Source: Spirochaetota bacterium
GTDB taxonomy: Bacteria; Spirochaetota; Spirochaetia; Sphaerochaetales; Sphaerochaetaceae
Direction: 5' to 3'
DNA length: 64,000 nucleotides
Assembly (NCBI GenBank): GCA_023401595.1
Contig: JAEXDQ010000042.1
Location: 1-64,000, forward strand
The translations under genes were made by a program, and so were the position numbers. The first letter of the stretch is position 1. Each line of letters starts with the position of its first letter. The notes under the pieces were generated by a model. It was not told the origin of the DNA, did not search any database, and saw nothing but the letters and a program-made list of their open reading frames with translations. Positions 52,867 to 61,874 of the stretch are shown here, one piece after another.

Positions 52867-53148
52867 AACAAGGAGCAAAGACAGGGACAGTACTATTCGT
52901 ACGGCCCTGTCGAAGCAACGCAGTTACACCGGATATCTTCCGAGCAGGTTCCTGCGATGGAGAAACGGGCTAGGCCAAGGAACACAGACGAGGACAGTGC
53001 CATACGCACGGCCTCGTCACAGTGACGAAGGTAAACAGGACGATCACCGGACAACCATCACCCTGCGAAGGAGAATGGACGTGGAACAAGGAGCAAAGAC
53101 AGGGACAGTACTATTCGTACGGCCCTGTCGAAGCAACGCAGTTACACC
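52867..53148 (-). repeat. Triplicated hairpin element in the asd 3' region
   Basis: Three tandem units of about 109 bases fill the region between asd and its terminator. Bases 52867-52930 and 53085-53148 are an identical 64-base pair; the middle unit (about 52978-53037) is diverged. Each forms a hairpin: outer arms GACAGGG/CCCTGTC in the identical copies and GACGAGG/CCTCGTC in the middle; inner arms GTAC/GTAC and GTGC/GCAC. Three base pairs have thus changed on both sides with pairing kept. The interior ACA and GG are conserved. The gap 52611-52808 to the left shows nothing I recognise. Confidence 0.85.
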
Positions 53149-53152
53149 GCCA

Positions 53153-54175
53153 TTATCCGAGCAGGCCGAAGCGCTCGACGAAAGCCTCGGCATTCTGAAT
53201 CGACCCTCCCGCGGCGCCCTTGACGATATTGTTGACCAGTAGGCAGAAGCCGATCTTGCCGTTCTTCTTCTTGACGCGGCCGGTGTAGACGACCATACCG
53301 CGGGGATTGCCCCAGAAGGCGTACTTGGGCTGGGGGAAGGTATCTTCCGAACCATAGACGACGGGCTGCTCCGGGGTAGAAGGCAGCTCCGTCACGACCT
53401 TGAAGTCGGCCCATGCCTTGATAATGTCCTCGACCTCGACATCCTGTTCCAGATCGAGCCAGACGGTCTCCAGATGGCCGAACATGACAGGCACACGGAC
53501 GGTGTAGGTATAGACGTCGGGGTTGATCGACAGAATTTTCTTGAGCTCTTTTTCGATTTTCTCCTCTTCGCCTTTGATGAACGGAATGCAGTTGTCGGTG
53601 ATGTCGAAAGACGACAGGCCGGGGTAACCGGCGCCGCTGACGGACTGATAGGAATTGACCGTGACGGTCTTGATTCCGAACTGGCGAAGCGGGGCGAGGG
53701 CCATGGCAAGGCCGGTGGTGACGCAGTTGGCGTTGGTAACTACGCAACCGGTCTGAGGGTATCCCTGCTTGCGAACCAAATCGAGCTGATCGACATTGGT
53801 TTCCGGAATCAGGATAGGAACGTCGGAATCGTACCGCATCGCCGCGGCGTTGGAGAACACACAGAAACCATTGGCGCGAAGCTGCGGCTCCGCCTCGGAA
53901 GCGACGGCGGCGGGAAGAGCGGAGAACACGATCTTGACCCCGGCTTCCTTCATCGCATCGAAATTGAATTCCCGGACTTCGATATCCCGGATAGACGAGG
54001 GCATTTCAAACGGCAACACCCAATGTACGGTAGAAGCATATTTCTGTCCTACACGAGCGGCGGAAGCCGTAACATAGCTGACCTCGAACCATGGATGGTC
54101 CGCAAGCATCCACATGAATACCTGGCCTACTGCCCCGGTAGCACCGATAACCGATACTTTGATCTTGTTGTCCAT
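53153..54175 (-). CDS. asd: Aspartate-semialdehyde dehydrogenase
   Basis: A 340-residue NADP enzyme that reduces aspartyl phosphate to aspartate semialdehyde, the branch point to lysine/diaminopimelate, threonine and methionine. The cofactor motif is VSVIGATGAVGQVFMWML, the catalytic cysteine is C151 in VVTNANCVTTGLAMAL, and the substrate region is SYQSVSGAGYPGLSSFDI. The start at 54175 follows GGGGAG by eight bases. Sequence style (HWVLPFEMP; FGHLETVWLDLE) resembles the archaeal/fungal-type ASADH group rather than the Escherichia coli type. It stands alone, with a promoter in the 54176-54381 gap and an unusual 3' region with three hairpins. Confidence 0.95.
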   Translation of the reverse strand: MDNKIKVSVIGATGAVGQVFMWMLADHPWFEVSYVTASAARVGQKYASTVHWVLPFEMPSSIRDIEVREFNFDAMKEAGVKIVFSALPAAVASEAEPQLRANGFCVFSNAAAMRYDSDVPILIPETNVDQLDLVRKQGYPQTGCVVTNANCVTTGLAMALAPLRQFGIKTVTVNSYQSVSGAGYPGLSSFDITDNCIPFIKGEEEKIEKELKKILSINPDVYTYTVRVPVMFGHLETVWLDLEQDVEVEDIIKAWADFKVVTELPSTPEQPVVYGSEDTFPQPKYAFWGNPRGMVVYTGRVKKKNGKIGFCLLVNNIVKGAAGGSIQNAEAFVERFGLLG

Positions 54176-54381
54176 AGCACAAACTCCCCGTATAACTTCC
54201 AGCTCCATCGTGAGTTCCAACGATAATCTGGGTTCAACCCGACAGCACTACGGCTTCGTGTTGCAAGGTACAGTATCGCTTTTAGCCCGTGAAGGGCAAG
54301 AGGTTCGGCAACAATTTGTTATAATTTTTATCAAAATGTCATTATAATAACATTTTGTTCAATATCTTAAACACCAGAGCC

Positions 54382-55290
54382 TTATTTCATCTTGTTCAAC
54401 GAGGCTTTCATGGATTTTTTCTTCTGCGAAACGGCCAACCCGCAAATGATCAATCCCGCTCCGAGAGCGCCCATCCATGTGATGGGTTCATCGAACACAA
54501 GATTACCGGCGATCATGGAAATAAGAGGAAGCAGATAGATATAGACGATGGTCACACTATCGCCGAGAACTACGACCGCATGGTTCCAGATCAGATAGCA
54601 GCAGGCCGAAGCGACTATAGCCAGATACAATACGTTCAGAACGACCGGTACGGAAGCGAAATCAGATAGAGAAACGGAAAAGCCCGTAAACGGAAGACAC
54701 GGGAGCAGTCCCAGAATTCCATAGGAGAAAATACGACGGGTGCTGTACAGTAACGGCAACCCCAGGTGATCGACCTTCAGCAACAGCATCGAATAGGCCG
54801 CCCAGCATATCGAAGCGACCAACGCCAGCGCGTCGCCCGCGGGGAAAAGGCTCAGCATGACGTTGCCGTTGAACTCCACGAGGACGACGCCGCAGATAGC
54901 GAACCCGAACCCGATGAAAAAGCCCCGCCCCAACCGCCTGCCGCCGAACAGCTTGCCCAGCAACGCGGTAAAAAGCGGCGCCATCGCTACAATGATGGCG
55001 ACATTCGCAGAAAGTGTCAGCGTTACCGCATAGGATTCAAACATATAATAGGAAGCCACGCCGATCAGTCCCGTTACGGCGAACAGCCCTTCCCTCTTCC
55101 ACGACTGGCTGTCCCGATGCAGATGCGGATGCAGCAAGAACAGAATAAGGTAGCTGATGCAGAACCTGATGAACAACAATTCGATCGGATCCAAGACTCC
55201 GAACAGATATTTCATCGACACCAACGTGGTGCCCCAGACGAGCATGGCGGTCAGAGCGCAAAAATGGGCGGCGGCAGTTCGGGTATCCAT
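54382..55290 (-). CDS. EamA-family (DMT) permease
   Basis: A 302-residue inner-membrane protein with ten hydrophobic helices in two EamA repeats. The first is FCALTAMLVWGTTLVSMKYLFGVLDPIELLFIRF to ANVAIIVAMAPLFTALLGKLF; the second is GDALALVASICWAAYSMLLL to VTIVYIYLLPLISMIAGNLVFDEPI. Such carriers export or import small metabolites such as amino acids or nucleotides; the substrate is unknown. The start at 55290 lies eight bases after a TATTCT box with no Shine-Dalgarno, suggesting a leaderless message. A polar basic tail (SQKKKSMKASLNKMK) ends the protein. It may share the asd transcript, although a 206-base gap lies between. Confidence 0.88.
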   Translation of the reverse strand: MDTRTAAAHFCALTAMLVWGTTLVSMKYLFGVLDPIELLFIRFCISYLILFLLHPHLHRDSQSWKREGLFAVTGLIGVASYYMFESYAVTLTLSANVAIIVAMAPLFTALLGKLFGGRRLGRGFFIGFGFAICGVVLVEFNGNVMLSLFPAGDALALVASICWAAYSMLLLKVDHLGLPLLYSTRRIFSYGILGLLPCLPFTGFSVSLSDFASVPVVLNVLYLAIVASACCYLIWNHAVVVLGDSVTIVYIYLLPLISMIAGNLVFDEPITWMGALGAGLIICGLAVSQKKKSMKASLNKMK

Positions 55291-55505
55291 GGAACATGAG
55301 AATACCGCAACGACTTGAAACTGCCTAGTAGCTCGCCGTTGCCAATACCTATGAAATATTTTCAAAAAACCGAATGCGGGATACGGGCATGATCGGTATC
55401 AGCATGAGGGAGCCACCGGCAGAATACGGAGACGCCAATGCTCGCTCTCTGTGCAAACACAGGGGAAACGGGCTACACTACCATTCATCAAGCGAGGTCT
55501 TGCGG

Positions 55506-56450
55506 ATGAAAAAAAGAACCCGGATACTTTCCATCGCGGCGGTGTCCATCGTCATCATACTGGTAGTCGCATTGGTTGTGATCGCCGACTATTTCTTCAA
55601 TTTCGCGTTGGTTCCGGCTTCGGAAGCCGGCGGTCCGGATTTCAATCTGACCGAGCAGGAACAAAACGGACTGTCGGGAAACGAGGATAGGCAATGGATC
55701 CGGGAAACCAGCGAAGATGTATTCATCGAGAGCGACGACGGCCTCAGGCTCCATGGATATCTGGGAATGAATCCTTCGGCCGGAACCCATGCATACGCGA
55801 TCCTCTTGCATGGCTACAAGAGCCAGGGCCTCGATATGGCGTATTTCGCAAAACACTATTACGACAAGGGCTGGAACTATCTGGTCATGGATCATCGGGC
55901 GCACGGCAAGAGCGAAGGCGAATATATCGGTATGGGCTGGCTCGACCGACTGGACATATTGAACTGGATAGATTTCATCATCCAACGGGATCCACAAGCG
56001 GAGATAGTGATTCACGGAATCTCCATGGGCGGGGCAGCCGTCATGATGACGACGGGTGAAGCGCTGCCGACGAACGTCAAGGTCGCGATCGAAGATTGCG
56101 GGTACACCTCCGTCTATGACGAATTCACCAATCAATTGAAGAAGATGTTCGGACTGCCGCCGTTCCCGATCATCCCGGCGGCGTCCTTGATTACGGCTGC
56201 CAGGGCCGGCTACACGTTCAAGGAGGCAAGTTCCGTGAAACAGGTCATGAAATCCATCACCCCGACGCTGTTCATCCACGGTTCTCAGGATACGTTCGTC
56301 AATTTCTCGATGCTTGACATCGTTTACGACGCCGCGGCCTGTGAGAAGGAGAAGCTGGTGGTCGAGGGGGCGGGACACGGCCGAGCCAGCGACACCGCAC
56401 CGCAGCTCTATTGGTCTACCGTGGATGCGTTCATAGCGAAATACATGTAG
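55506..56450 (+). CDS. Membrane-anchored alpha/beta hydrolase
   Basis: A 314-residue hydrolase. One N-terminal membrane helix (ILSIAAVSIVIILVVALVVIADYFF, about residues 6-30) anchors an extracytoplasmic domain. The alpha/beta fold shows the oxyanion motif ILLHGYKSQG, nucleophile S in VIHGISMGGAAVMM, acid D in LFIHGSQDTFVN and base H in VEGAGHGRASDTAPQLYW. Related proteins of the YqkD/BAAT-like group have unknown substrates. GAGG lies eight bases before the ATG. It is a single gene, divergent from the DMT permease and convergent with the DNA glycosylase gene. Confidence 0.9.
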   Translation: MKKRTRILSIAAVSIVIILVVALVVIADYFFNFALVPASEAGGPDFNLTEQEQNGLSGNEDRQWIRETSEDVFIESDDGLRLHGYLGMNPSAGTHAYAILLHGYKSQGLDMAYFAKHYYDKGWNYLVMDHRAHGKSEGEYIGMGWLDRLDILNWIDFIIQRDPQAEIVIHGISMGGAAVMMTTGEALPTNVKVAIEDCGYTSVYDEFTNQLKKMFGLPPFPIIPAASLITAARAGYTFKEASSVKQVMKSITPTLFIHGSQDTFVNFSMLDIVYDAAACEKEKLVVEGAGHGRASDTAPQLYWSTVDAFIAKYM

Positions 56451-56581
56451 GCTACGGATAGACGGCACGCCATCGGCATTCGCCCAGGAATTTGCGGCAG
56501 CGTTCGCAGACATCCCGCCGGTCACACCCCGCGAACCCCGGCCAATAAGGCTTCCAGCACAGTACGCCACTATACAGAAGC

Positions 56582-57187
56582 TCAGGCCTCGGCGTCATCC
56601 GCCGGGCGACGCTCTACGGAATGCCCCTCTGTAACGGCATGAAACCGAAAACAGGTGTCGCAGTGATCGTTGACGATGCCGCAGGCCTGCAGATGGGAAT
56701 ATACAGTTACCGAGCCAAGATATTTGAATCCCCGTTTCTTCAAGTCCATGCTGATACGGTCGGACAAACCATTGCGAGCGGGCGCAGAGCCCTGCTCATG
56801 CCCCTCGTACAGGATTGTTTTTCCATCGGTGAACGCCCAGAGATATGAACTGAAGGTTCCATATTCACGCCGTACTTCCTGAAACCGCCGGGCGTTGTGG
56901 ATCACCGCCTCGATTTTCCGACGGGAACGAATCATGCCGGGGGTCTCCAGCACCCTAAGAATGTCGGCATCGTCATAGACGGCGATCCTGTCAAAATCAA
57001 AATCATCGAAACAGGCATGGAAGATAGCGCGTTTCTGAATCATCATGTTCCAGTTGAGACCGCACTGCATGACCTCCATCATCAGGAACTCGAACTGCTT
57101 TCGGTCGTCATGAAGCGGCACGCCCCATTCCTCGTCGTGATATTTGACCATCGCCTCATTGCCCAGACACCAATTGCATCGTTCCAT
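56582..57187 (-). CDS. tag: DNA-3-methyladenine glycosylase I
   Basis: A 201-residue base-excision enzyme that removes 3-methyladenine from DNA. Signatures: the zinc-binding cysteines and start MERCNWCLGN, YHDEEWGVPLHDDRKQFEFLMMEVMQCGLNW, KRAIFHACFDDFDFDRIAVYDD, and a final zinc motif GIVNDHCDTCFRF. GGAG lies seven bases before the ATG at 57187; a longer in-frame start lacks a site. It has normal family length with a short polar tail (HSVERRPADDAEA). It is a single gene. Confidence 0.95.
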   Translation of the reverse strand: MERCNWCLGNEAMVKYHDEEWGVPLHDDRKQFEFLMMEVMQCGLNWNMMIQKRAIFHACFDDFDFDRIAVYDDADILRVLETPGMIRSRRKIEAVIHNARRFQEVRREYGTFSSYLWAFTDGKTILYEGHEQGSAPARNGLSDRISMDLKKRGFKYLGSVTVYSHLQACGIVNDHCDTCFRFHAVTEGHSVERRPADDAEA

Positions 57188-57415
57188 TGTCTCACTCCGT
57201 ACTGTATCGGTTCTCACAAGCATAGTCCGAAACCGCCCATTCCAGCAATCAGAATTCATGTTGATGGACGATGACGCACGATGTCATGCGCGATATGACG
57301 CGAAATGCCCGGTAGACGATACCATAGACGGCGTCATACAATGGCGCCGATGAGTGATGCCGGTAGGCGGTACAGAGATATCGGCGGGCGGTTCAACGCC
57401 CGTCGATGAAACACA

Positions 57416-57904
57416 TCAGGATTTTCTGGCGGCTTTTCTCTCCGCCTTCGCAGCGGCCTTCGCAGCCGCTTTTTCGGCCTTTCCAATCGCCTTCAGATCA
57501 GCTTCAAGATCCTTCGCCAAAGCGTCGGCGGTTGCTGAGGCGACAGCGTCCACGGCTGCCGCGGTGGCCACGACCGTAGCGAGTCCGACTGCGGCGTCCT
57601 CCACATCCGGCCCCGCCGCGACGATCGTATCCAGCTTGCCATCACCCGTGGTATCCGCGAGAATCGTATCAGGGATGCCGTTCAAGTCGGTATCCATCAA
57701 CACGGTATCGACCTTGCCGTCGCCTACCGTATCGATTCCGACGATATCCACATTCCCGTCCCCGGTAGTATCCATCAGGACGACGTCGGCCTGGCCATCT
57801 CCCGTAATGTCTATCTGCAATTCATTCTTGTCGCTCTTCACGAGCGCATGCTTCATTTCCTTATCATGCTTGATTTCTTTCTTGATGTCTTTCAACGTTC
57901 CCAT
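57416..57904 (-). CDS. Novel small protein with five 13-residue D-x-x-G-D-G-x-x-D repeats
   Basis: A 162-residue protein, not recognised. AGGAGG lies nine bases before the ATG at 57904. Residues 1-30 are charged and helical (MGTLKDIKKEIKHDKEMKHA). Then five repeats start at D32, D45, D58, D71 and D84 with an exact 13-residue period: DITGDGQADVVLM, DTTGDGNVDIVGI, DTVGDGKVDTVLM, DTDLNGIPDTILA, DTTGDGKLDTIVA. Such acidic loops, as in dockerin, FG-GAP and thrombospondin type 3 repeats, usually bind calcium. Residues 103-130 are Ala/Val-rich and could be a helix or weak membrane segment. The tail from 143 is Lys/Ala-rich like histone H1 (KAEKAAAKAAAKAERKAARKS). No signal peptide is seen. Function and partners are unknown. 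Confidence 0.85.
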   Translation of the reverse strand: MGTLKDIKKEIKHDKEMKHALVKSDKNELQIDITGDGQADVVLMDTTGDGNVDIVGIDTVGDGKVDTVLMDTDLNGIPDTILADTTGDGKLDTIVAAGPDVEDAAVGLATVVATAAAVDAVASATADALAKDLEADLKAIGKAEKAAAKAAAKAERKAARKS

Positions 57905-58181
57905 TGTTTCGTTCCTCCTTGGAACAGGCATACGGCTCCATCCTGATGATGACAACCATACACGCGCCTTTGGTGCAAATATCATTCCATCAGGCAACAT
58001 AGTCAAGAAATTTAATCGCCATTTTGAAGACTCCGAGCATACAAATCCATGTACGGCGACATCCATACCCCTGCACCGACCAGAAGAGCAGAAAAACATT
58101 TTCTTCGAGTCTGTCAACGCCCGGTATAAGGGACGGAAAGGGCGATGGACGGACAACGCGCAAGCGCTACGAAAACGGGGG

Positions 58182-59924
58182 TCAATGAGCGAACTGACTG
58201 TTATACAGCGTACTATAGAAACCGTTCTGGGCGAGCAGCTGTTCATGATTGCCCATTTCAATCACTTTTCCACCCTTCATGACAAGGATTACGTCCGCCG
58301 ACCTGATCGTCGAAAGCCTATGGGCGACGACGAAAGAGGTACGCCCCTCCATCAGCAGGTTGAAGGATTCCTGGATCAACAGTTCAGTCCTGGTATCGAT
58401 CGAGCTGGTAGCTTCGTCAAGAATCAGCATTGGAGGCAACACGAGCATGATACGGGCGATACACAGCAACTGGCGCTCCCCCTGGGAAAGGGCCGCGGTC
58501 TCATCGGATACCAAAGTATCATAGCCCTTCTCCAACCTGCCTATGAATTCATCGGCGTGAGCCAGACGGGCGGCCCGTTCGACATCCTCCCGCGAAACTC
58601 CGGAGCGGCCCATGACAATATTCTCATAGATCGTGCCGTTCTTCAGCCAAGTATCCTGCAACACCATGCCGTAGGAACGGCGGAGGGAAGCCCTCGTGAC
58701 CTGGGAGATATCCTTGCCGTCTACCAAGATGCTTCCAGCGCCGACATCGTAGAAACGCATCAGCAGGTTGATCAACGTCGTCTTGCCGCAACCGGTGGGG
58801 CCGACGATCGCGATACGGCTGCCCGCCGCCGCGGCAAAGGAGAAATGCTCGATCAACCGCTGCTCCGGATTATAGGAGAAACTGATGTCATTGATGGAGA
58901 CATCGCCATGAGCTTGTTCCAGTTCCACGGGAACATCAGGACTTTCCGGCTGTTCATTGATCAGCGCGAAGACACGGGAGGCGCAGACGAAAGCGTTCTG
59001 CAGCTCAGTGATCACCCCTGAAATCTCATTGAACGGTTTCGTGTATTGGTTCGCATAACTCAATATGCAAGTCAGATCGCCTACCGTCAGCACCCGTTCG
59101 ATCGCGAGCAGCCCCCCGGCCAACGCCACGGCGGCATACACCAGACTGTTGACGAACCGGGTAGCGGGATTAGTCAAAGAAGAATAGAACGTGGCCAGCA
59201 TTGAACTCTTACGCCAGCGGGCGTTGATTTCCTCAAACTGCGCCATGACCGCCCCTTCCATGGAGAACTCGTGAATCTCCTTCATGGACGAGATCATTTC
59301 ATCGGTGATAGCCGTCTGTTCCCCTCTCGTCGTCGATTGCTCCCGAAAGAAACGGCTCGTATGTTTGGCTATGAACGATGAAACAAACAGCGAGACCGGA
59401 GTCACCAGCAAAACGACCAACGCGATGACATAGTTGACCGTAAACAACAGGAACAATGTCCCGAAAATCGTAATGACTCCGGTGAACAGCTGGGAAAAAC
59501 CAAGCAGCAGGCCGTCGGCAAGCTGCTCGACATCGACAATGACGCGGCTGGTCATGTCTCCGGGGAAATTGGAGTCCAAGGTTTTCATCGGCAGGCTCTG
59601 GATTGTACGGAAGGCCTCGTCACGGATATCCCGCACGACGGAACAGGTCATCCGGTTGTTCAGGATTCCAATCAGGAACTGGGCGATGAACCCGATGCCC
59701 AACAATACGGCGATCTTGACGAGTATCACGGAAATCAATGTAAAATCGACCCGTCCAGGCCCAACGATGGCATCTACAGCCCGACCGGTGAGAATCGGAA
59801 TGATCAGGTTTGACGCAACGGCGACCATGGCGAGCAATAAAGCGAAGAAGAAGCTGAACCGATAGCGCTTTACATATCCGAGCAGTTGTTTCAACGTAGT
59901 CTTGTGAAGGCTTGCGCGAGTCAT
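58182..59924 (-). CDS. ABC exporter half-transporter, second subunit
   Basis: A 580-residue protein fusing a six-helix membrane domain (residues 20-310) to an ATPase. Walker A is IAIVGPTGCGKTTLINLLMRF, Q-loop YGMVLQDTWL, signature ALSQGERQLLCIARIML (LSQGE instead of LSGGQ), Walker B MLILDEATSSIDT and H-switch VVAHRLSTIRSAD. It overlaps the preceding exporter gene by four bases (ATGA), so the two form a heterodimer, probably a multidrug or lipid exporter of the BmrCD/TM287-288 type. In such pairs one site is degenerate; the catalytic Glu of Walker B is present here (LDEATS), so this is likely the active-site-bearing partner. Confidence 0.92.
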   Translation of the reverse strand: MTRASLHKTTLKQLLGYVKRYRFSFFFALLLAMVAVASNLIIPILTGRAVDAIVGPGRVDFTLISVILVKIAVLLGIGFIAQFLIGILNNRMTCSVVRDIRDEAFRTIQSLPMKTLDSNFPGDMTSRVIVDVEQLADGLLLGFSQLFTGVITIFGTLFLLFTVNYVIALVVLLVTPVSLFVSSFIAKHTSRFFREQSTTRGEQTAITDEMISSMKEIHEFSMEGAVMAQFEEINARWRKSSMLATFYSSLTNPATRFVNSLVYAAVALAGGLLAIERVLTVGDLTCILSYANQYTKPFNEISGVITELQNAFVCASRVFALINEQPESPDVPVELEQAHGDVSINDISFSYNPEQRLIEHFSFAAAAGSRIAIVGPTGCGKTTLINLLMRFYDVGAGSILVDGKDISQVTRASLRRSYGMVLQDTWLKNGTIYENIVMGRSGVSREDVERAARLAHADEFIGRLEKGYDTLVSDETAALSQGERQLLCIARIMLVLPPMLILDEATSSIDTRTELLIQESFNLLMEGRTSFVVAHRLSTIRSADVILVMKGGKVIEMGNHEQLLAQNGFYSTLYNSQFAH

Positions 59925-61651
59925 TTCCCCACCTCCCTGTCGGAATACTGCGAATCATAGATCTCCTGGTAGACTTTACAGCTCTTCAACAGCTCGTCAT
60001 GCTTGCCATGTCCGACCAACCGGCCATTGTCCAATACCAGAATCTGATCCGCCTCACGCACCGCATGGGTTCGTTGGGAGACAATGAACAACGTGCAATC
60101 CAGCCTCTTCAACGCATTGCGCAACGCGGCGTCGGTGGCGTAGTCCAGCGCAGAAGTACTGTCGTCCAAGATCAATAGCTTCGGCTTCGCGACAAGCGCC
60201 CGCGCGATGCTCAGCCGTTGTTTCTGTCCGCCGGAGAAATTCCTACCTCCGATCTCGACCCCGGAATCAAGCCCCTTGGGCCGTCCTTCGACAATCTCTC
60301 TCGCCTGGGCGATATCCAACGCCTCGGCCAAAGCCTTGTCATCGGCGCTCGGATCGCCCCATTTCAAATTGCTCCGAATGGTTCCCTTGAACAACTTCGC
60401 CTTCTGGAGAACCGCCACGATATTTGAATGGATGACTCTGTTCGTATATTCGACGATGTTCCGGCCGAAGACATCGACCTCTCCGCCGGTCGCATCATAT
60501 TGGCGGAGCAACAGGCTTACAATCGTACTCTTGCCCGAACCTGTACCGCCGATGATACCCACGGTCTCGCCCTGACGGACTTGGAAGGAAATATCGGACA
60601 ACGCGGGGGAAGCGTTGGCGTTGTATGCGAACGTCACATTTCGGAACTTCACGATTCTGTCGGAGGCTTCGTCGAAATCACCGATCTGATCGACGGCTCC
60701 CTCCTGCTGCGATGGCTTCAGGTCAAAAACATTGTCGATACGCCGGGCGCAGGCCAACGCTTTGGATATCGTCACCATCAGATTGGCCAGCTTGACCAGC
60801 TCGACGAGAATCAGGCTCATGTAGTTGACCAACGCGACGACCTCGCCCTGGGAGAGAGCGCCTGTATCGACTTTCCTACCTCCCGTCCAGATCAAAAACA
60901 TGATACCGATATTGATAATGACGGTCGTCAACGGATTGGTCAGGACCGATAGCGTCGCGGAAAGCATCTGCCGTTTCTTCAGGGCTTCGTTCTCCCTGAT
61001 GAACACCTCCGTCTCGTTCCGCTCCTGACAGAACGCCCGGAGAACCCGGACTCCATACAGGTTCTCCCGGACATGCGAAAGCACCTTGTCGAGATTCTGC
61101 TGAACCTTCCGGTACATGGGGATGGTACAAGCCAGCAACGCCCCGACGCTGATCAAAAGCACGGCGAGGGCGCCAAGGAAAATCCCTGCGGACGTCCGGT
61201 CTACCCAAATTGCCATGAAGGCCGCGCCGAATACGACGAAAGGCGACCTCAACAACAGACGCAACGCCATGTTCACACCGGATTGGACCTGATTCATATC
61301 GCTGGTCATCCGGGTCAGGAGCGTAGAGGTTCCTACCCGGTCAAGATCGGTGGCCGACAACCGCTGGATATGCCTGAACAGGTCGTTCTTGACATCATGG
61401 GCAAGCCCTGTAGCGGCTTTCGCCGAGAAATACTGGGCGGTGAAGGACGCTCCGAGGCCCAAAGCGGCGAACCCGCCTAGAAACAGGCACATCCTCACGA
61501 CATGTCCGACGTCGCCGTTCGTGATACCGATATCGATCAACGACGCGACCACAAGGGGAACGAGCAGTTCCAGAAACACCTCGAATAGTTTGAACACCGG
61601 GGCCAATATACACTGGCTTCTGTATGGTTTTAGATAAGAAAACAGCTTCAT
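59921..61651 (-). CDS. ABC exporter half-transporter, first subunit
   Basis: A 576-residue protein with a membrane domain (residues 15-300) and an ATPase. Walker A is GIIGGTGSGKSTIVSLLLRQYD, signature NFSGGQKQRLSIARALV, Walker B LLILDDSTSALDYATD, where Asp replaces the catalytic Glu (LDDSTS), and H-switch region FIVSQRTHAVREAD, where Gln replaces His. These two changes mark the degenerate site of a heterodimeric exporter, completed by the next gene. The ATG at 61651 was chosen; an ATG six codons earlier is also possible, and neither has a strong ribosome binding site. The exported compound is unknown. Confidence 0.92.
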   Translation of the reverse strand: MKLFSYLKPYRSQCILAPVFKLFEVFLELLVPLVVASLIDIGITNGDVGHVVRMCLFLGGFAALGLGASFTAQYFSAKAATGLAHDVKNDLFRHIQRLSATDLDRVGTSTLLTRMTSDMNQVQSGVNMALRLLLRSPFVVFGAAFMAIWVDRTSAGIFLGALAVLLISVGALLACTIPMYRKVQQNLDKVLSHVRENLYGVRVLRAFCQERNETEVFIRENEALKKRQMLSATLSVLTNPLTTVIINIGIMFLIWTGGRKVDTGALSQGEVVALVNYMSLILVELVKLANLMVTISKALACARRIDNVFDLKPSQQEGAVDQIGDFDEASDRIVKFRNVTFAYNANASPALSDISFQVRQGETVGIIGGTGSGKSTIVSLLLRQYDATGGEVDVFGRNIVEYTNRVIHSNIVAVLQKAKLFKGTIRSNLKWGDPSADDKALAEALDIAQAREIVEGRPKGLDSGVEIGGRNFSGGQKQRLSIARALVAKPKLLILDDSTSALDYATDAALRNALKRLDCTLFIVSQRTHAVREADQILVLDNGRLVGHGKHDELLKSCKVYQEIYDSQYSDREVGK

Positions 61652-61796
61652 AGGAACCAGAACCACCATTGGATACGACCGATCTTGGACCTATGCGCCA
61701 ATGTCAGCGGTATGCTCGGCGGTCCAGTCGATATCCTTCGGCATCATTATGGCGAAACGGCAATGACATTGCAATGTGATGGCACGAACCTTCATG

Positions 61797-61837
61797 AAAA
61801 AAGCTACCGTAGGATCCGCCTGGTTCCACGATAGCTT
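61797..61837 (-). terminator. Terminator after ferritin gene
   Basis: On the minus strand AAAGCTATCGTGG and CCTACGGTAGCTTTT pair around a 12-base loop and run into six T, about 37 bases after the stop. Confidence 0.7.
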
Positions 61838-61874
61838 TGTATGCTTCCGGCACGGTGCCGGTGTAATGGAAGTC

